A stretch of DNA of 64,000 nt, from NCBI GenBank assembly GCA_965267505.1, contig OZ254081.1:620001-684000 (forward strand), read 5' to 3'. This document shows, one piece after another, positions 52,213-60,427 of this stretch. The stretch's first letter is position 1. Each line of letters begins with the position of its first letter. A program made the translations under genes and the position numbers. This DNA comes from JANQHS01 sp965267505. GTDB taxonomy: Bacteria > Bacteroidota > Bacteroidia > Cytophagales > CCMP332. Under the pieces are notes generated by a model. That model saw nothing but the letters and a program-made list of their open reading frames with translations. It was not told where the DNA came from and did no database searches.

Positions 52213-54118
52213 ATCAGGGAAGCTTTTAGCCATACTAATAACCTTTTTGCTCATTTCTGATTGGGCAAATGCTCAATTATGCTTTAATGCAGATGTCACA
52301 AGGGGTTGTGCACCCTTGTTGATAAGGATCCAGGAATGTGTTGGTGCTAATACCGACGTTACCTCACTCCGATATAATTATGAATTTGTAGCTGGAGATC
52401 CTCCAGGTGGAATTACCGATACATTCTACACCTATAACAATCCGGGGATTTATTCAATTCAACAAACAGGAAACGTAAATGGAACCGGTACTACATTACC
52501 CAAGTTCAACTACATTGAAGTATTAGCCTCCCCTGACCCGGAATATCAGGTATTTGTTTGTGATGATAATGGAATTGTGATTGAGATCACCAACCCAGTT
52601 TATGAAGAATATTTTTTCGATTTCAAAGATGGCTCTCCTATAGTAACCCTGGATATCAATGTTTCCACCCGAGTTCAGCACAGTTACGGATCTCCAGGAA
52701 TAAAGAACTTTTCGATACAGGGAAATTATGTGCCCGGGGGTTGTGGAGCATTGATTGAAGATACCGTTACCACCCTAAATGATATCCCTGTCCCACAGAT
52801 CAGCGATTTTAAAACCAGTATTACTCCCTTCACAATCTCTTTCAATTTTTCAGCCATCGACAGGGTGTTTTATTATGTACTTCAATCGAAAGATGGGGGG
52901 AATAGCTTTTCAGATGTTCAGATTTCTCTTCCCGGTCCTGGGATCCATACCTATTCTCTGAATAATCCTGGAGACACCGTAGAAAACCAATGTTTCAGAG
53001 TTGAGGCAAGGGATGAATGTGGAAATGTAATTTCTTCCCAAACTTTATGTGGCATTGAGCTTTCAGCAACACCATTTAATAACAGAAACGAGATTTCATG
53101 GACTCCATATAAAGGACCCGACCATGACGGATTTGACCTCTATCGGGACGGGCAGTTGATCCAATCCTTTCTTCCTTCTTACCCTCCTCAACCCTTTTAC
53201 GATTCTGCAATAACCTGTGGGGGTCAATATTGCTATACAATTAAGTCAAGGGTAAACATGGGGACTGATTCTTCAGTATCGAATGAAGTATGTCTGGTCT
53301 CTTTTTCTACCGACACACCAAGTGCCGTGACCAATGCTTTGATAAGTACAGATATCGATATAAGCACTTTGTTTTGGGATCCAGGAATGAATGTGGTCAA
53401 TTACACAGTATATGCCCAGGTAAGCACTGGCTTCGCACCAATTGGAACCACGATCACAACTCAATTTGAAATTGGAGATATAGGAAATCCTACTCTTCAA
53501 CCCTGTTTTCAGATAGGCTTCCTTGATTCTTGTCAAAACAATTCTTTCAGGAGTATCACTCAATGTCCCATGATTCTAAACGTTCAAACCGCACCCAATT
53601 TTGGCCATAAACTGAATTGGGATGAATACATTGGTTGGGATGAAGGAGTAAGGAATTATGAAGTTCAAAAACTTAATACCAATGGTCAGGTCTATTTTTC
53701 TGAATTACTGGATTCACTCACGTTGACCTGGGAAGAATCAGGAATTGATACGAATTTTCAGAATTACTACTACAGAGTCGTAGCGTTTAAATCTGGTTCA
53801 GATACAATCACAAGTAGCTCAAATTGGGAGTTAGTCAAACAGAAATTCAAAATATTTTTTCCAAATGCATTTACGCCGAACAATGATGGACTAAATGACA
53901 CTTTCAAAGGAGAGGGTCGATTTGTTGAAACATTCCAGATCTTGATCATAAACCAATGGGGAGAGGTGATCTACGAATCGAAAGATTTCAACGAAGGATG
54001 GAATGGAAAAATAAACGGAAATGATGCTCAACTGGGCAATTATATCTACGTTGTAAAGGCGGAAGACGCACGTGGAAACAAGTTCGAGGAAAGAGGGAAT
54101 TTAACATTACTTAGGTGA
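52199..54118 (+). CDS. Secreted protein with gliding-motility (CHU_C, T9SS type B) C-terminal domain
   Basis: A 639-aa protein starting at TTG 52199 with a signal peptide ending near ISDWANAQ. The middle holds PKD/fibronectin-like beta domains (YNNPGIYSIQQTGNVNGTGT) and Cys residues. The last about 85 residues (FFPNAFTPNNDGLNDTFKGE; NQWGEVIYESKDFNEGWNGK) form the CHU_C sorting domain that targets proteins to type IX secretion and the cell surface. It overlaps hutH by 14 bases. A longer ATG 52139 start would add 20 residues and weaken the signal. Confidence 0.88.
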   Translation: MRGSRSGKLLAILITFLLISDWANAQLCFNADVTRGCAPLLIRIQECVGANTDVTSLRYNYEFVAGDPPGGITDTFYTYNNPGIYSIQQTGNVNGTGTTLPKFNYIEVLASPDPEYQVFVCDDNGIVIEITNPVYEEYFFDFKDGSPIVTLDINVSTRVQHSYGSPGIKNFSIQGNYVPGGCGALIEDTVTTLNDIPVPQISDFKTSITPFTISFNFSAIDRVFYYVLQSKDGGNSFSDVQISLPGPGIHTYSLNNPGDTVENQCFRVEARDECGNVISSQTLCGIELSATPFNNRNEISWTPYKGPDHDGFDLYRDGQLIQSFLPSYPPQPFYDSAITCGGQYCYTIKSRVNMGTDSSVSNEVCLVSFSTDTPSAVTNALISTDIDISTLFWDPGMNVVNYTVYAQVSTGFAPIGTTITTQFEIGDIGNPTLQPCFQIGFLDSCQNNSFRSITQCPMILNVQTAPNFGHKLNWDEYIGWDEGVRNYEVQKLNTNGQVYFSELLDSLTLTWEESGIDTNFQNYYYRVVAFKSGSDTITSSSNWELVKQKFKIFFPNAFTPNNDGLNDTFKGEGRFVETFQILIINQWGEVIYESKDFNEGWNGKINGNDAQLGNYIYVVKAEDARGNKFEERGNLTLLR

Positions 54119-54123
54119 GGGAA

Positions 54124-54447
54124 ATGGATATATCAGGATTGTTTGGAAAGGTAAAGGAAATGCAGGAAAAAATTCAGGAGAGCCAGGAGCGCGTGAAAAA
54201 GTTTCAGGCCGAAGGAGAAGCTGGGGGTGGTATGGTTCGGGCATTGGTCAATGGAGAAAGAAGGGTAATTTCTATAAATGTGGATGACGCATTGGTCAAC
54301 AATGATGACAAAGAGCTTATTCAGGACCTTTCCGTTGCCGCAGTGAATGCAGCCATGGAAAAAATAGATCAATTGATTAAGGACGAGATGAGTAAGGTGA
54401 CTGGAGGCCTTCCGAATATACCAGGATTTCAATTCCCCGGTCTTTGA
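54124..54447 (+). CDS. YbaB/EbfC-family nucleoid-associated protein
   Basis: A 107-aa DNA-binding protein with GLFGKVKEMQEKIQESQERV and the middle GGGMVRALVNGERRVISINV pattern of the family. ATG 54124 is used; GTG 54115 would add three residues. Usually adjacent to dnaX/recR in other phyla, here it lies between a T9SS cargo and a glycosyltransferase. Confidence 0.9.
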   Translation: MDISGLFGKVKEMQEKIQESQERVKKFQAEGEAGGGMVRALVNGERRVISINVDDALVNNDDKELIQDLSVAAVNAAMEKIDQLIKDEMSKVTGGLPNIPGFQFPGL

Positions 54448-55466
54448 TAAAGACTGCTGTTGCCATCTTGAACTGGAATGGAAGGGCTCTTCTTGAGAAA
54501 TTCCTGCCCTCTGTAATAAAATTTAGCCCAGTAGGATCGGTATTCGTCATTGACAACGGATCTAGCGACGATAGCATTGATTACCTAAAAGGTCTAGATG
54601 CGGTAAGCCTTATTCAACTGGAACAAAATCATGGTTTCAGTCAGGGGTATAATCTCGGGATCAAGGAGATCGAGGCGGAAAATATCATTCTTCTCAATTC
54701 CGATGTTGAAGTGACAGAAAATTGGCTGAGGCTGCTGGAAGAAGCATTAGCATTGGAAAATGAAGTGGTTGCTGTCCAACCCAAGATCCTGGATCAAAAG
54801 AATCAAAGCTATTTTGAGTATGCCGGAGCCTCTGGAGGATTCATCGATTCCTTCGGATACCCTTTTTGTAGAGGAAGGATCCTGGATAATGTTGAGGAGG
54901 ATAAATCCCAGTACGATTCTGAAACTGAGATATTCTGGGCATCGGGTGCCTGTCTAGCTATCAGGAAAGATATTTACTTGAAGGCTGGTGGATTGGATCC
55001 GATCTTCTTTGCTCATATGGAAGAAATAGACCTTTGCTGGAGAATAAAAAGGATGGGATTTAAAATAGTTTGTGAACCAAAATCAAAGGTATTCCATGTG
55101 GGAGGAGGATCATTGGCGATGGGAGATCCAAGGAAAACATTTTTGAACTTCAGAAACAACCTGATCCTTCTTGCTAAGAACCTAAAGGGGTTTGATTTTT
55201 TTTCGACCCTTCTACCCAGGCTCATCCTTGACGGACTTGCAGCTTTAAAGTTTCTTTTATCAGGAAGCCCAGGAGAATTTTTTTCAGTGTTGAAAGCACA
55301 TTTTTCTTTCTATGGGCTTTATTTCAAGATCGATAAACACCAGATACCGGATAATAAGGTCCCACTTTCGAATATCAGTGGAGTTTATCGGGGCATATTG
55401 CCTCTTGCATTTTTTGTTCAGCGAAAAAAGAGGTTTTCAGACCTTAAAATTAATAATCCCAAATAG
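54444..55466 (+). CDS. Family 2 glycosyltransferase (rhamnosyltransferase-like)
   Basis: A 340-aa GT-A enzyme. It begins TAVAILNWNGRALLEKFLPS, has LNSDVEVTENWLRLLEEALA (DXD-like), and HMEEIDLCWRIKRMGFKIVC, the rhamnosyl/polymer-synthesis signature. The C-terminal third is hydrophobic and may be membrane-bound. The start is TTG 54444, overlapping the ybaB stop by four bases (TTGA). Acceptor unknown. Confidence 0.87.
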   Translation: MIKTAVAILNWNGRALLEKFLPSVIKFSPVGSVFVIDNGSSDDSIDYLKGLDAVSLIQLEQNHGFSQGYNLGIKEIEAENIILLNSDVEVTENWLRLLEEALALENEVVAVQPKILDQKNQSYFEYAGASGGFIDSFGYPFCRGRILDNVEEDKSQYDSETEIFWASGACLAIRKDIYLKAGGLDPIFFAHMEEIDLCWRIKRMGFKIVCEPKSKVFHVGGGSLAMGDPRKTFLNFRNNLILLAKNLKGFDFFSTLLPRLILDGLAALKFLLSGSPGEFFSVLKAHFSFYGLYFKIDKHQIPDNKVPLSNISGVYRGILPLAFFVQRKKRFSDLKINNPK

Positions 55467-55668
55467 TCGACTGACTTTTTCTGAGATAAGCCTTTAAATT
55501 TTTTAAGAAGGCAAGGACCAAATACAAAAGAACAGGCGACCCAAAGGTTAGGAATGAGGCATAAATGAAGAATAATCGCACCGAAGCTGCAGTATAGCCC
55601 ATTTTTTCAGCAATACTTGCACAAACTCCAAAGGCCTGCTCTTCACAATATGTCTGAATCTTTTTCAT
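55450..55668 (-). CDS. PspC domain protein
   Basis: A 72-aa membrane protein with FGVCASIAEKMGYTAASVRL and a hydrophobic helix (about 30-55), the PspC pattern. PspC proteins take part in envelope stress responses, and small stand-alone forms are frequent in Bacteroidota. It converges on the glycosyltransferase with a 17-base overlap. Confidence 0.85.
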   Translation of the reverse strand: MKKIQTYCEEQAFGVCASIAEKMGYTAASVRLFFIYASFLTFGSPVLLYLVLAFLKNLKAYLRKSQSTIWDY

Positions 55669-55727
55669 AGATTCGTTTAAAAAAACGATTTTAGTTGACT
55701 AAGCCCTTCAAAATTAATTATTATTCA

Positions 55728-55758
55728 TTGGAATAGTTCTTAATACGGGATAATTTCG
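55728..55758 (+). promoter_or_regulatory. Promoter of the OmpA/TPR lipoprotein gene
   Basis: TTGG (55728-55731), exactly 19 bases, then TAATTTCG (55751-55758), a close match to TTTG-N19-TAnnTTTG with two changes. It lies 18 bases before the ATG at 55777. Confidence 0.5.
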
Positions 55759-55776
55759 CCTCAAAATTCGCAACAT

Positions 55777-57567
55777 ATGCACTCATTGAGAAAAACACTT
55801 TACGCGCTTCTAATAGGAAGTATTTTTACCCTTTCCGGGTGCTCATTAAGCCAAATGATCAAAAAGGCAGGGGAGCAAAATTTAACTGTCACCCCGAATC
55901 CTTTGGAAATGCATGCTGACACAGTGGAATTCACTATGTCCGCTCTACTTCCTGTTAATATGCTTAAAAAGGGAAAGGTTTATACCGTCTCTACTACCTA
56001 TAAGTACGCAGACAAGGAAGAGAAAATGCCTGATATTGAATTCAAGTATGAAGATTTTCCAAATCAAAAGACCAGCCAGCCAAAAGTTTCAAAAACTTTT
56101 AGCTTTCCTTATTCTGAGGATAAGCTAAGAGGCGATCTCGTTATCATGGGAACTGCAGCATCAGCTAATGGAAAATCAAAATCCACCCCTGAAATGCCAA
56201 TCGCTTTAGGTGTAATCACAACCTCTGAATTGGTTCAGGATGTGACTGAAGTGAACTATGCTCCTCATGGCTTTTCCAAAGAACCAGATATCAAAAAGCT
56301 AAATCTTGATTTCTTTTTCCTTCAAGGAAGTTCTGCACTAAGATCATCTGAAAAGAGATCAGATCGAGGAAAGCAATTGGATGCATACATCGCTGAGAAA
56401 AACATCACTCGTACCGTGACCATAGTTGGTAACCATAGCCCTGAGGGTTTAGAAACTATCAACAGCCGTCTTTCGCAAGACAGGGCCGGCATGGTTGAAA
56501 AGGAATACCGCAGGAAAATGAAAAGGTATGATTACAAAGGGATGGCTGACTCCATCAACTTTGTTCTTAAGCCTATAATCCAGGACTGGGCCATGTTCAA
56601 AAAAGCCTTGGCTAGCAGTGATGCTTTAACTGACGATCAAAAGGTTGCCATCACCAAGGTTATTGATGATCCAAATGGAGGTGATTTCGTTGCAAAAGAA
56701 AAAGCTTTGAAGAAGCTTCCTACTTACAAGAAGTTCTTCAATGAGATTTATCCTGACCTAAGGGTGGCTCAAACTCAGATCATCACTGAGATCCCAAAGA
56801 AAACCGATGCTGAGATCGCGGCACTTGCCGGAATGATCAGAGATGGTTCAGCTCCTGCTGATACCCTTAACGAAGAGGAATTGCTTTATGCTTCTACTCT
56901 TACTGCTGATCTTGACGAAAGAGAAAAGCTTCTTAGAGCAGCTACTAAGCAAAGCGATACCTGGCAGGCCCATAACAACCTGGGAGCTGTCCTTGTTGAA
57001 AGAGCTGTTGCTTCGAATGGTGGATCCGATATCTATGAAGATGCGATCAACCACTTCAACATTTCCAACAACAGAAAGGAAAATGCTTACGCATATGCAA
57101 ACCTTGGTTTAGCCGAAGCACTTTCAAGTGGTAATAACTACAAAGCTCAGGGCTATTTCTCAAAAGCTTTGGCTATGGATCCAGCTGGAGATCTTAGAGC
57201 TAACATATTTGCTCTTAAAGGGATCGCTGAAATGAAAACAGCTAAGTATGATGAAGCTGCGAAAAGTCTTTCTGAAGGTAGCGGATCAAGCACAGTCGCT
57301 TATGACTTGGCTCTTGCCAACCTTTTGAAAAAGGATTTCGGTGTTGCAAAAACAGGTTTTGATAAAGCAATTGAGGCAGACGATAAGAATGCTCATGCAT
57401 ACTACTGTGCTGCTGTTACCGCTGCTAGAATGGGAGAATTAGCTGGTGTTACTGAAAATCTTCCAAAAGCAATTGCGATCAATTCTGACTTAAGAGAAAG
57501 AGCTATTAACGATCTTGAATTCGTCAATTATGCCGATTCTCCTGAGTTTAAGGACGCGGTTAAATAA
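55777..57567 (+). CDS. Outer-membrane-type lipoprotein with OmpA-like segment and TPR repeats
   Basis: A 596-aa lipoprotein with lipobox LSGC (Cys about 22). The middle has an OmpA-like peptidoglycan-binding-type motif (TIVGNHSPEG, then NSRLSQDRAGMVEKEYRRKM) with the NR/RA arrangement. The C-terminal about 200 residues are TPR repeats (AYAYANLGLAEALSSGNNYK; YDLALANLLKKDFGVAKTGF). Uniform GCT/AAG-rich codons and its own promoter and terminator suggest high expression. Precise role unknown; cell-envelope anchoring is likely. Confidence 0.72.
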   Translation: MHSLRKTLYALLIGSIFTLSGCSLSQMIKKAGEQNLTVTPNPLEMHADTVEFTMSALLPVNMLKKGKVYTVSTTYKYADKEEKMPDIEFKYEDFPNQKTSQPKVSKTFSFPYSEDKLRGDLVIMGTAASANGKSKSTPEMPIALGVITTSELVQDVTEVNYAPHGFSKEPDIKKLNLDFFFLQGSSALRSSEKRSDRGKQLDAYIAEKNITRTVTIVGNHSPEGLETINSRLSQDRAGMVEKEYRRKMKRYDYKGMADSINFVLKPIIQDWAMFKKALASSDALTDDQKVAITKVIDDPNGGDFVAKEKALKKLPTYKKFFNEIYPDLRVAQTQIITEIPKKTDAEIAALAGMIRDGSAPADTLNEEELLYASTLTADLDEREKLLRAATKQSDTWQAHNNLGAVLVERAVASNGGSDIYEDAINHFNISNNRKENAYAYANLGLAEALSSGNNYKAQGYFSKALAMDPAGDLRANIFALKGIAEMKTAKYDEAAKSLSEGSGSSTVAYDLALANLLKKDFGVAKTGFDKAIEADDKNAHAYYCAAVTAARMGELAGVTENLPKAIAINSDLRERAINDLEFVNYADSPEFKDAVK

Positions 57568-57584
57568 GAATATTAAATTCAAAG

Positions 57585-57612
57585 AAACCCCGGTTCCGGC
57601 CGGGGTTTTTTT
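57585..57612 (+). terminator. Intrinsic terminator after the OmpA/TPR lipoprotein
   Basis: Stem AAACCCCGG/CCGGGGTTT with a 6-base loop and seven T (57606-57612), 17 bases past the stop. It marks the lipoprotein gene as monocistronic. Confidence 0.92.
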
Positions 57613-57677
57613 ATGCCCAATAAATCTTAGGAGATAGCTACTCCCTTTTTTAATTTAGCCGTCCGAAAAAATTAGAT

Positions 57678-58658
57678 ATGAGAGAAATCCAATTCAGAGA
57701 GGCACTCAGGGAGGCAATGTCCGAAGAAATGAGAAGGGATTCCGATGTCCTTTTAATGGGAGAAGAGGTGGCAGAGTACAATGGTGCTTATAAGGTTTCC
57801 CAAGGGATGCTTGATGAATTTGGACCAGAAAGAGTCATAGATACTCCGATAGCAGAATTAGGATTCTCCGGGCTTGGAGTTGGAGCTGCCATGAATGGTA
57901 TTAGACCCATAGTTGAATTCATGACCTTTAATTTCTCTCTTGTGGCAATTGACCAGATCATAAATGGAGCTGCGAAAATCATGTCCATGTCAGGGGGTCA
58001 ATATCATGTACCTATAGTTTTCAGAGGGGCTACAGGGAATGCGGGACAATTAGGAGCACAGCATTCTCAGAACTTTGAAAACTGGTATGCCAACACACCA
58101 GGATTAAAAGTTGTAGTTCCTAGTAATCCTGCCGATGCAAAAGGATTATTAAAGACCTCTATCCGTGACAATGACCCGGTGATCTTCATGGAGTCGGAAT
58201 TGATGTATGGAGACAAGGGCCCGGTTCCGGAAGAAGAATATTTGATTCCGATTGGAGAGGCCAGAGTTGAGAAAGAAGGGACTGATCTTACGTTGATCTC
58301 TTTTGGCAAAATCTTCAAGATTGCCCAAGCTGCTGCTATTGAATTGGAAAAAGAAGGAGTAGGTGTTGAATTAATTGACCTTCGTTCCGTACGGCCTATC
58401 GATTATGATTGCCTTGTTAATTCAATCAAGAAGACAAACAGGGCTGTCATATTGGAAGAAGCATGGCCACTGGCTTCAATCTCTTCTGAATTAGCCTATC
58501 ATTTACAACGCTATGCATTTGATTACCTAGATGCACCCATTGAAAGGGTGACCAACCGTGATCTTCCCTTGCATTATGCACCTACTTTGATTGAAGAAAC
58601 TCTTCCGAATCTTGAAAGAGTTATGAAGGCAGCTAAAAGGGCCTTGTATAAAGCCTAG
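57678..58658 (+). CDS. pdhB: Pyruvate dehydrogenase E1 component, beta subunit
   Basis: Thiamine-diphosphate-dependent E1 beta subunit of the pyruvate dehydrogenase complex, 326 aa. It has REALREAMSEEMRRDSDVLL, MGEEVAEYNGAYKVSQGM, GAQHSQNFENWYANTPGLKV and the C-terminal RVTNRDLPLHYA. The alpha subunit (pdhA) and E2/E3 are not in the window. It converges with ffh, overlapping by four bases, with no terminator between. Confidence 0.95.
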   Translation: MREIQFREALREAMSEEMRRDSDVLLMGEEVAEYNGAYKVSQGMLDEFGPERVIDTPIAELGFSGLGVGAAMNGIRPIVEFMTFNFSLVAIDQIINGAAKIMSMSGGQYHVPIVFRGATGNAGQLGAQHSQNFENWYANTPGLKVVVPSNPADAKGLLKTSIRDNDPVIFMESELMYGDKGPVPEEEYLIPIGEARVEKEGTDLTLISFGKIFKIAQAAAIELEKEGVGVELIDLRSVRPIDYDCLVNSIKKTNRAVILEEAWPLASISSELAYHLQRYAFDYLDAPIERVTNRDLPLHYAPTLIEETLPNLERVMKAAKRALYKA

Positions 58659-59980
58659 TTAACAAAGGGATTGAACCTCCCTTTTCCTTTTTTTCCTGCC
58701 TGATTGAACTTCTTCATCATGGATCTCATTTGGGAAAATTGCTTGATAAGCTTATTTACTTCCTGAATAGAATTTCCTGATCCGTCTGCTATTCGCTTCC
58801 TCCTTGTACCATCAATTACATCGGGCTTTTCTCTTTCATACGGAGTCATGGAATCAATCATACTAATAATTGGAGTGAAAGAATTATTATCAAAATCCAT
58901 GTCCTTAACCATTTTCCCCATCCCAGGTACCATTCCCATCAGATCCTTGATATTACCCATCTTCTTGACTTGCTGAATCTGTGATCTGAAATCATTGAAG
59001 TCAAAGGTGTTTTGACGAAGCTTCTTGTTCAGTTTCTTGGCTTCATCCTCGTCAAAAGCCTGTTGTGCTCTTTCGACAAGCGACACAACGTCTCCCATGC
59101 CCAGGATCCTTTGGGCCATCCTATCAGGATGAAAAACATCAATTCCTTCTATCTTCTCTCCGGTACCGATGAACTTGATCGGTTTCTCTACCACAGCACG
59201 AATTGAGATTGCCGCACCACCCCTGGTATCTCCATCAAGCTTGGTTAGAACCACTCCATCAAAATCTATCCTTTGATTGAATTCACGAGCCGTATTAACC
59301 GCATCTTGGCCAGTCATGGAGTCCACCACAAAAAGCGTTTCGTGAGGGTTGATAGTCCTCTTGATGGTCTCGATCTCTTTCATCATTTCTTCATCAACCG
59401 CAAGTCGTCCTGCAGTATCAATGATGACCACCTTTCTTTTCTTTCTTTTAGCTTCTTCTACTCCTTGCAGAGCAATACTCACTGGATCTTTAGAATCCTC
59501 AATGGCGAATACATCAGCTCCTATGGAATCACCCAATACCTTTAACTGTTCGATCGCAGCAGGTCTATAAACATCAGCAGCGACTAGCTGAACAGACCTA
59601 CCCTTATCCATAAGGTATTTTGCCAGCTTTCCTGAAAATGTGGTTTTACCCGATCCCTGAAGACCCGACATAAGGATGATGGCTGGATCAGCACCTAAGT
59701 TCATTTTAGCTTCCTCTCCTCCCATTAAGGAGCTAAGCTCATCGCTGGTGATCTTAACCAGTAGTTGTCCTGGAGAAACTGCATTGATCACCTTTTGACC
59801 AAGAGCTTCATTTTTGATCCTGTCAGTTACATCCTTGGCTACTTTGAAATTTACATCGGCATCAACAAGCGCACGACGTACTTCCTTGACTGTTTGGGCA
59901 ACGTTGATATCTGAGATTCTTCCTTGCCCTTTCAGGGTCTTAAAAGCTCCTTCTAACTTCTCACTTAAATTTTCAAACAT
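58655..59980 (-). CDS. ffh: Signal recognition particle protein Ffh (SRP54)
   Basis: GTPase of the signal recognition particle that targets inner-membrane proteins. The 441-aa protein has the NG domain with GLQGSGKTTFSGKLAKYL, DTAGRLAVDEEMM, TKLDGDTRGGAA and the M domain (Met-rich, DLMGMVPGMGKMVKDMDFDN). The 4.5S RNA gene is not seen here. Confidence 0.97.
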   Translation of the reverse strand: MFENLSEKLEGAFKTLKGQGRISDINVAQTVKEVRRALVDADVNFKVAKDVTDRIKNEALGQKVINAVSPGQLLVKITSDELSSLMGGEEAKMNLGADPAIILMSGLQGSGKTTFSGKLAKYLMDKGRSVQLVAADVYRPAAIEQLKVLGDSIGADVFAIEDSKDPVSIALQGVEEAKRKKRKVVIIDTAGRLAVDEEMMKEIETIKRTINPHETLFVVDSMTGQDAVNTAREFNQRIDFDGVVLTKLDGDTRGGAAISIRAVVEKPIKFIGTGEKIEGIDVFHPDRMAQRILGMGDVVSLVERAQQAFDEDEAKKLNKKLRQNTFDFNDFRSQIQQVKKMGNIKDLMGMVPGMGKMVKDMDFDNNSFTPIISMIDSMTPYEREKPDVIDGTRRKRIADGSGNSIQEVNKLIKQFSQMRSMMKKFNQAGKKGKGRFNPFVN

Positions 59981-60207
59981 GGATAAGTAGTTTTTGTGAA
60001 ACTAGGTTCTGAGTTTGTGAAAAAGGCATTTCATTTAGTGAACACCAAAAACGGCCATTTCATAGGATATTTTTATGATATTCTTATCTGAATAACACTT
60101 TTTGCAAAAATTTTCAGCCAAAAAAGGTAATTGAATCAATTTATTTCCCATTTTTGAATTGATCATGTCATGTTTAAGGTTAATACATTTTAAAAGGACA
60201 AAAAATG
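59981..60207. other. Non-coding leader/intergenic region upstream of ffh
   Basis: No gene-like frame is visible. The part nearest ffh has TTTGTGAAA twice (59993-60001, 60014-60022) and CATTTCAT twice (60027-60034, 60056-60063). The rest is A/T-rich. Whether a small RNA starts here is open (see the orphan terminator). Confidence 0.5.
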
Positions 60208-60235
60208 GGAGGTGATTTTCACCTCCTTTTTTTTT
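60208..60235 (+). terminator. Orphan strong intrinsic terminator (plus strand)
   Basis: An 8-bp stem GGAGGTGA/TCACCTCC with a 3-base loop and nine T. There is no plus-strand gene within 1.5 kb upstream; the last one is pdhB at 58658. It could end an unannotated small RNA or a long antisense transcript. On the minus strand a weaker T-run follows the same stem. Confidence 0.75.
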
Positions 60236-60271
60236 GCTCTAAACTTTAGACTTTTCCTCATTTTCCGACTA

Positions 60272-60304
60272 AAAAAAATCCCCAAAACCTAAAAAGTCTT
60301 GGGG
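60272..60304 (-). terminator. Intrinsic terminator after tRNA-Gln
   Basis: Stem CCCCAA/TTGGGG with a 13-base inner region, followed on the minus strand by eight T, starting five bases past the tRNA-Gln 3' end. Confidence 0.82.
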
Positions 60305-60308
60305 TTTG

Positions 60309-60381
60309 TTGACCGACCAGGGCTCGAACCTGGACTCTTCTGGACCAAAACCAGACGTGTTGCCAGTTACACCATCGGTCA
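60309..60381 (-). tRNA. tRNA-Gln (anticodon TTG)
   Basis: A 73-base tRNA on the minus strand: acceptor TGACCGA/TCGGTCA, anticodon stem-loop TCTGGTTTTGGTCCAGA giving TTG, T-arm with GGTTCGAGCC. No encoded CCA. It has its own promoter and terminator. Confidence 0.95.
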
Positions 60382-60394
60382 TTGTTTGGGCCTG

Positions 60395-60425
60395 CAAATT
60401 TAGAAAGGGAATTTTTCTTAGCAAA
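60395..60425 (-). promoter_or_regulatory. Bacteroidota-type promoter of tRNA-Gln
   Basis: On the minus strand TTTG (60425-60422), exactly 19 bases, TAAATTTG (60402-60395). It matches the consensus fully and lies between purL's stop and tRNA-Gln, about 14 bases before the tRNA 5' end. Confidence 0.78.
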
Positions 60426-60427
60426 CC

